From Syntrophobacterales bacterium (GTDB lineage: Bacteria; Desulfobacterota; Syntrophobacteria; BM002): a stretch of DNA of 5,232 nt. The stretch's first letter is position 1; each line of letters opens with the position of its first letter. The translations under genes and the position numbers were made by a program. Shown here piece by piece: positions 1 to 4,122 of this stretch. Below the pieces are notes generated by a model that saw only the letters and a list, made by a program, of their open reading frames with translations, ran no database searches and had not been told where the DNA came from. The stretch lies in contig JAUVTM010000155.1 of assembly GCA_030601545.1 (NCBI GenBank), positions 1-5,232 on the forward strand. Reading direction: 5' to 3'.

Positions 1-20
1 TGACAAACGGACATGATTCT

Positions 21-1637
21 ATGGCCGAAGATCACAGCACTCAGGAAAAAACGAACAGAGATCATTGGCTGAAGGAAGAAGAGCATCTGGCGCAGCGCGT
101 CCAGCAGGCCATCAATCCAGGAGGAGAGCAAGCCAATGCCCGGTTGGCCAAGCAGGGTAAAAAACCAGTCAGAGAACTGATCCAAGCACTTATTGATCCA
201 GATAGCGAATTCTTTGAACTTGGCATAATTGCCGGTTTCGGCATGGACTATCCCGGTGGTGTAAGGGACGTCCCCTGCGCTGGTTTGGTTACTGGACTGG
301 GCAAAATTCATGGCAACTGGAGTATGATTTTTGCCAACGACAGCAGGGTCAAGGCCGGGACCTACTTTCCCATCACCCTGAAAAAGCACATGCGGGCTCA
401 GGCCATCGCTGAACAGGGTGGACTCAATTGCGTCTACATTGCAGACTCCGGTGGAGCTTTTCTGCCCATGCAAGCTGATGTTTTTCCTGACGACGGACAA
501 TTTGGCTCCATGTTCTACAACATGGCCCGCATGTCGGCAATGGGGCTGAAGCAGATCACCTTGAGTACTGGAGGCAACACTGCTGGTGGTGCCTATATTG
601 TTTTCATGGCCGATGAAGCGGCAATGATAGAAACCCTTGCCTATTCATTCCTTGGTGGACCGCCACTGGTAAAAGCTGCAATTGGAGAAGAGGTTGATGC
701 TGAAGCCCTGGGGGGTGCTGAGGTGCATACCCAAATATCCGGTGGGGCCGATCATATTTGCAAAGATCAATTGGAAGGAATTCAAAAAGTTAGGGAGATT
801 CTTTCGCAAGAGACCTCTCAAAGTCTTCATTGCCAGCGATGGGAGGAGATTCCTCCGGCTGTGAAAGAAGAGAAGATATATGAGTTGATGCCCGCCGGCA
901 TCCACCAGGCTATCGACGTTCGCAGTATTATTGAATGCTTTGCGGACGGGGTGGGGCTGCTGGAATACAAGCGGGACTATGCTCCTGGGCGGGGCGACAA
1001 GATTGTCACAGGGAAAATCAGAATCAAAGGGATTCCCGTGGGGGTGGTGGCCGCCAACAATTCCGGCATAATTTTCGTGGAGGCAGCGCGCAAGGCCACA
1101 GAATTCATAATTCGCTGCAGCATGGAAAAGATGCCGCTTCTGTTTGTGCAGAATTCACCCGGCTATATGGTGGGCTCCGAGGCAGAGCACAGAGGCATAG
1201 GCAAATACGGTGCAGACATGGTGCGGGCGGTTTCCAATGCTCAGGTACCACGATTCCAGTTGGTAATTGGCCCGGATAATGGGGCGGCGAACTATGGCAT
1301 GTGCGGCCGGGCCTATCGGCCCCATTTTCTTTTCTCCACCATGCGGGCCAGAACATCAGTGATGTCAGGGCGTTCTGCTGCTGAAGTGCTGCTGAGCCTT
1401 GAGCAGAGAAAGCTGAAATTGAAAGGCCAAGAGATGACAGAAGAAGCGGCCGCTTCTTTTCGAGACGAACTGCTAAAAAAATACGAACTCGAAGCTCACC
1501 CCTTTTATTGCGGAGCGAGACTTTTTAATGACCGCGTACTTTTTTTGAGAGAAATTCGCCAAGCCCTGGCTCTTGCTCTGGAGGTGAGCCTCCTGAAGCC
1601 CATTCCTGGGAGTACTTTCGGTAATTTTCGGTTTTGA
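21..1637 (+). CDS. Acyl-CoA carboxylase, carboxyltransferase (beta) subunit, methylcrotonyl-CoA carboxylase-like
   Basis: The product (538 aa) should transfer CO2 from carboxybiotin to an acyl- or enoyl-CoA in the cytoplasm, working with a separate biotin carboxylase/carrier subunit that is not in this window. Both crotonase-fold halves are visible. The N-terminal half has SGGAFLP (143-149), the oxyanion-hole motif TAGGAY (187-192) and FLGGPPLVKA followed by GEEVDAEALGGAEVH (210-236). The C-terminal half has a VAANNSGIIFVEAA stretch (343-356), QNSPGYMVG (377-385) and NYGMCGRAY (424-432), the last typical of methylcrotonyl-CoA carboxylase beta. Length fits that family (about 535 aa). ATG at 21 gives the usual N-terminus; the only Shine-Dalgarno hint is ACGGA at 7-11. 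A TGA at 1-3 could end an upstream gene, but its frame cannot be checked. Oddity: the conserved C-terminal 'DDG(I/V)(I/L)DPxxTR' motif reads NDRVLFLREIR (503-513). Family is secure; the substrate (methylcrotonyl-, geranyl- or another acyl-CoA) is inferred. Confidence 0.93.
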   Translation: MAEDHSTQEKTNRDHWLKEEEHLAQRVQQAINPGGEQANARLAKQGKKPVRELIQALIDPDSEFFELGIIAGFGMDYPGGVRDVPCAGLVTGLGKIHGNWSMIFANDSRVKAGTYFPITLKKHMRAQAIAEQGGLNCVYIADSGGAFLPMQADVFPDDGQFGSMFYNMARMSAMGLKQITLSTGGNTAGGAYIVFMADEAAMIETLAYSFLGGPPLVKAAIGEEVDAEALGGAEVHTQISGGADHICKDQLEGIQKVREILSQETSQSLHCQRWEEIPPAVKEEKIYELMPAGIHQAIDVRSIIECFADGVGLLEYKRDYAPGRGDKIVTGKIRIKGIPVGVVAANNSGIIFVEAARKATEFIIRCSMEKMPLLFVQNSPGYMVGSEAEHRGIGKYGADMVRAVSNAQVPRFQLVIGPDNGAANYGMCGRAYRPHFLFSTMRARTSVMSGRSAAEVLLSLEQRKLKLKGQEMTEEAAASFRDELLKKYELEAHPFYCGARLFNDRVLFLREIRQALALALEVSLLKPIPGSTFGNFRF

Positions 1638-1657
1638 CATACTAATAGAGGGTAAAC

Positions 1658-1693
1658 CACGAAGAACACGAAGAGCACAAAGAAAAGCAAAGA
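1658..1693. repeat. Degenerate 9-bp tandem repeat (CACGAAGAA-type)
   Basis: Four consecutive 9-bp units fill part of the gap between the carboxyltransferase and lyase-like genes: CACGAAGAA (1658), CACGAAGAG (1667), CACAAAGAA (1676) and AAGCAAAGA (1685). The first three differ at one or two positions and the fourth is decayed. The strand is purine-rich with no dyad symmetry, so it is not a terminator. Similar intergenic CACGAAGAA-like strings occur in other environmental bacterial genomes (recalled, not searched). The rest of the 147-bp gap shows nothing clear except a T-rich run at 1742-1756 and the ribosome binding site of the next gene. Confidence 0.7.
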
Positions 1694-1784
1694 GGTTTCA
1701 GTTTAGAGACTTGCGCTATCTTTGGTAAGAGATTTGTGTTTGATTTTTTTCTTTAATGTTTGATGAAAATGGGAAGGATAGTGT

Positions 1785-2804
1785 ATGGGCCTCAAATATC
1801 CCAGGAAGGTAGTACTTGGCGATATCACTGTACGCGATGGGTTACAGCACGAGGAGAGTTTCATTCCCACCAGAGCCAAACTGTGGCTAGCGGAGCAATT
1901 GATCCTGGCTGGATTCAAACGGATAGAAGTGACAAACTTCGGCAACCCCAGGGGAATGCCGCAGTTTGCTGACGCTGACAAACTCATGGAATCTCTCTAT
2001 ACGAGTAAGCTGGTGGCCGACCACATTGAAGATGTTGAAACCACCGCCATCACCATTCGGGAAAGAGCAGTGGAGCGGGCTATTGCTTCACGGCAAAAAG
2101 GTTTCGGCCCGGATCGAATACTTTTCATGGTTTCCACCAGCGAGTCACATCACAGGGTGAATTCTGGTCTGTCGCTAAAAGATTATTGGAAGATGGCTGA
2201 GAAATACATCCAGCTCGCCCACGACAACGGCCTAAAAGTATGCGGCACGGTCAGCACGATTTGGGGCTGTCCCATAGAAGGTCCCACTGACACCAAGAAA
2301 GCTCTTGAATTCACTCGCCGATGGCTAGACATTGGCGCTGATGATATTGAGCACGCCGACCACGATGGCTCCGCACCACCTAACAAAGTCTACGATTATT
2401 TCAGTATGGTGCTGGATGCTCTCCCGGATCCCAAACTCCACGTAGCCCATTTTCATGCCACCAGAGGCTGGGGTCTCGCCAACGTGTTGGCCGCCTTGCA
2501 GACCGGTATTGCTCATTTCGAGGGAACCCTTGGAGGTACCGGCGGCCAGCCTGCCAATTTCGTCGATGGTGTACCTGTGGCGGGGACAGGCGCATATTAC
2601 TACCAGGATCCTAAAATCACCGGCTTGGTCTCCATGGAGGACATGGTGGTGATGATGGATGAGATGGGCATCGATACCGGGTTGGATGTGGATCAGGTAG
2701 TAGAGATTGGCCGGACAATGGAGAAGATACTTGGCAGGCAACTGCGGTCAGAGGCGGTGCACACGGGAAGGATTCCGAAAGAACCTACGGGCATCCTTGA
2801 CTAA
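1785..2804 (+). CDS. HMG-CoA lyase-like (HMGL/DRE-TIM metallolyase family) enzyme
   Basis: The product (339 aa) is a TIM-barrel enzyme of the HMGL-like family, whose members cleave or form C-C bonds next to a CoA thioester or alpha-keto acid using a divalent metal. It has the family signature RDGLQ (17-21; catalytic Arg17, metal ligand Asp18), IEVTNF with Glu48, GCPIEG (161-166), a DHDG segment with Asp192 where HMG-CoA lyase has GDTIG, and the metal-binding HFH (222-224). In the glycine loop, HMG-CoA lyase has GGCP with a catalytic Cys (Cys266 in the human enzyme); here it reads GGQP (253-256), so Gln255 replaces Cys, followed by an insertion rich in Gly and Tyr (259-275). ATG 1785 follows GGAAGGA (1772-1778) by six bases, supporting this start. 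It lies 147 bp after the carboxyltransferase on the same strand, so the two may be co-transcribed. Fold is confident; HMG-CoA as substrate is not established. Confidence 0.9.
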   Translation: MGLKYPRKVVLGDITVRDGLQHEESFIPTRAKLWLAEQLILAGFKRIEVTNFGNPRGMPQFADADKLMESLYTSKLVADHIEDVETTAITIRERAVERAIASRQKGFGPDRILFMVSTSESHHRVNSGLSLKDYWKMAEKYIQLAHDNGLKVCGTVSTIWGCPIEGPTDTKKALEFTRRWLDIGADDIEHADHDGSAPPNKVYDYFSMVLDALPDPKLHVAHFHATRGWGLANVLAALQTGIAHFEGTLGGTGGQPANFVDGVPVAGTGAYYYQDPKITGLVSMEDMVVMMDEMGIDTGLDVDQVVEIGRTMEKILGRQLRSEAVHTGRIPKEPTGILD

Positions 2805-2811
2805 CCGAATT

Positions 2812-2874
2812 AGCTGGCAGCTAGCAGCAAGCAGCTGGCAGAGGGCAGGAGGCAGGAGGCAGCGGGCAGAGAGC
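2812..2874. repeat. 7-bp tandem repeat, consensus AGNNRGC
   Basis: Nine head-to-tail heptamers begin eight bases after the lyase-like stop codon: AGCTGGC, AGCTAGC, AGCAAGC, AGCTGGC, AGAGGGC, AGGAGGC, AGGAGGC, AGCGGGC, AGAGAGC, followed by a decayed AGCGAAT. The AG start and GC end are invariant while the middle bases vary. It lies in the convergent gap between two gene ends and codes for nothing evident. It resembles the short heptanucleotide repeats scattered between genes in some bacteria; its function is unknown. Confidence 0.85.
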
Positions 2875-2940
2875 AGCGAATAAAAGTCTCGTGAAAAGTT
2901 CAGAGAATGGAAAGTTCCAATTCTAATATAGTTGTTTTCA

Positions 2941-2975
2941 CGCTATGCGCTATGCGCTATGCGCTTGGCGCTTTG
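2941..2975. repeat. 7-bp tandem repeat, unit CGCTATG
   Basis: Five heptamers are in register: CGCTATG three times exactly (2941, 2948, 2955), then CGCTTGG (2962) and CGCTTTG (2969). The array ends three bases before the stop codon of the reverse-strand regulator gene, so it lies just 3' of that gene. Overlapping GCGC motifs could give small alternative hairpins in a transcript from either strand. There is no T-run after them, so I do not call a terminator. The unit differs from the AGNNRGC array 66 bp away, but the period is the same. Confidence 0.85.
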
Positions 2976-2978
2976 CAA

Positions 2979-3680
2979 TTACTTCGTTTCCGCAAAAAGC
3001 ACGGCAAGAATTCGGGTTGGTTTATCCTGGTGACACTTGACCAGGTGGGGAATGAAGGAGTGGTAATAGATGCTATCGCCCGGATAGAGGACTTCCCTAT
3101 GCTCGCCAATGATAACTTCCATTTCGCCTTCCAGCACAAAAATAAACTCCTCACCTTCATGAACCGAACCGGGCATCTCTTCTGCAGTGGGGGAGAGGGT
3201 CACCAGGAATGGTTCCATATTGCGGTTTCGCATGCCAGGGGACAGGGATAGATAGGAATAGCCGTATTTACTTTGCTGCTCGGCAGCGTGTCTGCTCACC
3301 GGCTGTCTTTCGTTCTTGCGTGTGATCACGAACGGTCGGGACTCGCCTCCGGTGAGCAGGTAACCCATTTTCATTTCCAGAGCACGAGCCAGCTTGGTCA
3401 GGGTGCCCAGGGGGGGAGCAACGGCGTCGGCTTCGATACTCTCAAGCATTTCTTCCGAGATGCCTGTTCTTTGGGATACATCGTCGAGGGAGAGCCCCTT
3501 GAGTTCCCGTAGCTTTCTGATCCTTTCACCAACGGCGCTTGGTTCTTCAGGCTCCACGTCAAGGTCAGAGCTCAGGCTGATCCCTTCCAGGAAATCTCTC
3601 TCGTGCGGGTCCTGGATGTAAAGAGAATCGGGGTGGGTGGATTTCTGTTGAACCCTTTCATTGTCATTTTGTCTACTCAT
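2979..3680 (-). CDS. XRE-family transcriptional regulator with C-terminal cupin domain
   Basis: The product (233 aa) is a cytoplasmic DNA-binding regulator. Residues 1-49 are a polar, probably flexible N-terminus. Residues 50-110 are an XRE-type helix-turn-helix (starting VGERIRKLRELKGLSLDDVS, with SEEMLESIE as the likely recognition helix). Residues about 154-231 are a cupin barrel with HEGEEF (His174, Glu178) and PGDSIYYHSFIPH (His212), positions that often bind metal or shape a ligand pocket. ATG at 3680 is chosen because GGGAGAG precedes it by five bases on the minus strand; a GTG 48 bases upstream (3728) would add 16 residues but has no ribosome binding site and would absorb a leader hairpin. 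It is convergent with the lyase-like gene and divergent from the acyl-CoA dehydrogenase gene, so it may control this cluster in response to an acyl-CoA or related small molecule. That role is inference; the domain calls are strong. Confidence 0.92.
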   Translation of the reverse strand: MSRQNDNERVQQKSTHPDSLYIQDPHERDFLEGISLSSDLDVEPEEPSAVGERIRKLRELKGLSLDDVSQRTGISEEMLESIEADAVAPPLGTLTKLARALEMKMGYLLTGGESRPFVITRKNERQPVSRHAAEQQSKYGYSYLSLSPGMRNRNMEPFLVTLSPTAEEMPGSVHEGEEFIFVLEGEMEVIIGEHREVLYPGDSIYYHSFIPHLVKCHQDKPTRILAVLFAETK

Positions 3681-3692
3681 GGTTGCTCTCCC

Positions 3693-3721
3693 AGAAATCC
3701 GAAATCCGACAGAGGATTTCT
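3693..3721 (-). promoter_or_regulatory. Leader hairpin with two alternative 3' arms upstream of the regulator start
   Basis: Read on the minus strand, AGAAATCC (3721-3714) is followed by two tandem copies of GGATTTC (3707-3701 and 3700-3694). Pairing with the first copy gives a perfect 7-bp stem and 6-nt loop. Pairing with the second, which continues to GGATTTCT (3700-3693), gives an 8-bp stem with a 13-nt loop. The second copy ends three bases before the GGGAG ribosome binding site of the regulator at 3680. The pairing is directly visible. A role in translation control is speculative, and it may simply be another intergenic heptamer repeat. Confidence 0.5.
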
Positions 3722-3743
3722 TGATCACTTCAATGGTGATTAT

Positions 3744-3771
3744 ATGATAGCCGGTGTATGGTACTTTGCAA
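3744..3771 (-). promoter_or_regulatory. Candidate sigma-70-type promoter of the XRE-cupin regulator
   Basis: On the minus strand TTGCAA (3771-3766; 4 of 6 to TTGACA) is separated by 16 bp from TATCAT (3749-3744; 5 of 6 to TATAAT). A perfect TATAAT overlaps immediately downstream (3744-3739) but has no good -35 at 17 bp. Transcription would start near 3732-3736, giving a leader of roughly 50-55 nt that contains the hairpin and the ribosome binding site of the gene starting at 3680. Found by eye only. Confidence 0.4.
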
Positions 3772-3821
3772 GGAAAAACTCGTAAATGTGTACAGTGAAC
3801 GTTCTTAATTATCTTTGAGTC

Positions 3822-4005
3822 TAGCCCGGATAATTCATGAATTGGCTACTCCGACTGTGGATATGAACGTCCTTCCGTGCGTCCTCGGGCCTCGAACCCT
3901 GCGACGTACCGTTCAGGTACGCCTCGGATTCAAGCCCCTGCGGTTGCCCGGTGGAACGCCCATCTTCACAGTCTCGCAACACCAATTCATGAATTATCCG
4001 GGCTA
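3822..4005. mobile_element. 184-bp palindromic MITE-like element with 24-bp terminal inverted repeats
   Basis: The 24 bases at 3822-3845 are the exact reverse complement of those at 3982-4005. Each arm starts or ends with TAGCCCGG/CCGGGCTA and contains the 12-bp palindrome AATTCATGAATT. Internally the two halves remain imperfectly complementary to the centre: GACTGTG (3853-3859) pairs with CACAGTC (3967-3973), and GTACC pairs with GGTAC around a GTTCA loop near 3906-3920. The whole unit could therefore fold as one long hairpin. The outermost TA on each side would fit a TA target duplication, as made by IS630/mariner-type transposases. There is no transposase and no convincing gene inside. It is best described as a non-autonomous transposable element or long palindromic repeat; the family is not identified. 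Confidence 0.75.
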
Positions 4006-4071
4006 CAAGTCATACCATTAGGTAGGCGGCTAGAAGGGAGTAGCGAGTGAAAACTGGTTTTGAGCACTATT

Positions 4072-4113
4072 GTTTCCTGCTCAGCGTCTACTGCTCTCGG
4101 CTAGCTGCCCTGA
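4072..4113. repeat. Degenerate 7-bp repeat in the opposite orientation to the 2812-2874 array
   Basis: Six heptamers in register, GTTTCCT, GCTCAGC, GTCTACT, GCTCTCG, GCTAGCT, GCCCTGA, resemble the complement of the AGNNRGC array (reverse strand: AGCTAGC, GAGAGC, GCTGAGC). Drift is considerable. The last unit overlaps the start of the ribosome binding site (AGGAG, 4113-4117) of the acyl-CoA dehydrogenase gene. A purine-rich segment at 4022-4049 may be a further decayed part that pairs weakly with it (GCTAG and GTAG/CTAC matches). Confidence 0.5.
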
Positions 4114-4122
4114 GGAGATGCC

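Larger units (their letters stand above)
3681..4122. other. Divergent intergenic region between the regulator and acyl-CoA dehydrogenase genes
   Basis: This 442-bp gap has no credible gene. From the left it holds the regulator's ribosome binding site and leader hairpin, its candidate promoter (3744-3771), two adjacent short palindromes (TGTACA at 3789-3794 and GAACGTTC at 3797-3804) that could be operator sites, the 184-bp palindromic element, and a purine-rich plus heptamer-repeat segment (4022-4113). I could not find a convincing promoter for the dehydrogenase gene between the element and 4123, so its transcription may start left of, or inside, the element. Confidence 0.7.

Noticed and set aside
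935..1279. 114-aa plus-strand open frame inside the carboxyltransferase gene
   Set aside because: This out-of-frame shadow has a Gly/Arg-rich low-complexity composition and no motif.
2325..2741. 138-aa reverse-strand open frame inside the lyase-like gene
   Set aside because: It is fully antisense to a well-conserved enzyme and has no recognisable domain.
2905..2923. Possible terminator hairpin (GAATGGAA / TTCCAATTC)
   Set aside because: The loop would be only two bases, the stem needs a bulge, and no T-run follows on either strand.
2812..2975. CRISPR array
   Set aside because: The units are 7 bp with no unique spacers between them, and no cas gene is present.
2907..3251. 114-aa plus-strand open frame
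   Set aside because: It begins in intergenic DNA, crosses the CGCTATG repeat and then runs antisense to the clearly real XRE-cupin gene.
3681..3728. 16-residue N-terminal extension of the regulator from a GTG at 3728
   Set aside because: There is no ribosome binding site before the GTG, whereas ATG 3680 has GGGAGAG at proper spacing; the extension would also translate the GGATTTC repeat and hairpin.
3815..4021. 68-aa open frame across the palindromic element
   Set aside because: It is made almost wholly of the inverted-repeat element, has no ribosome binding site and resembles no family I know; such frames are by-products of repeats.
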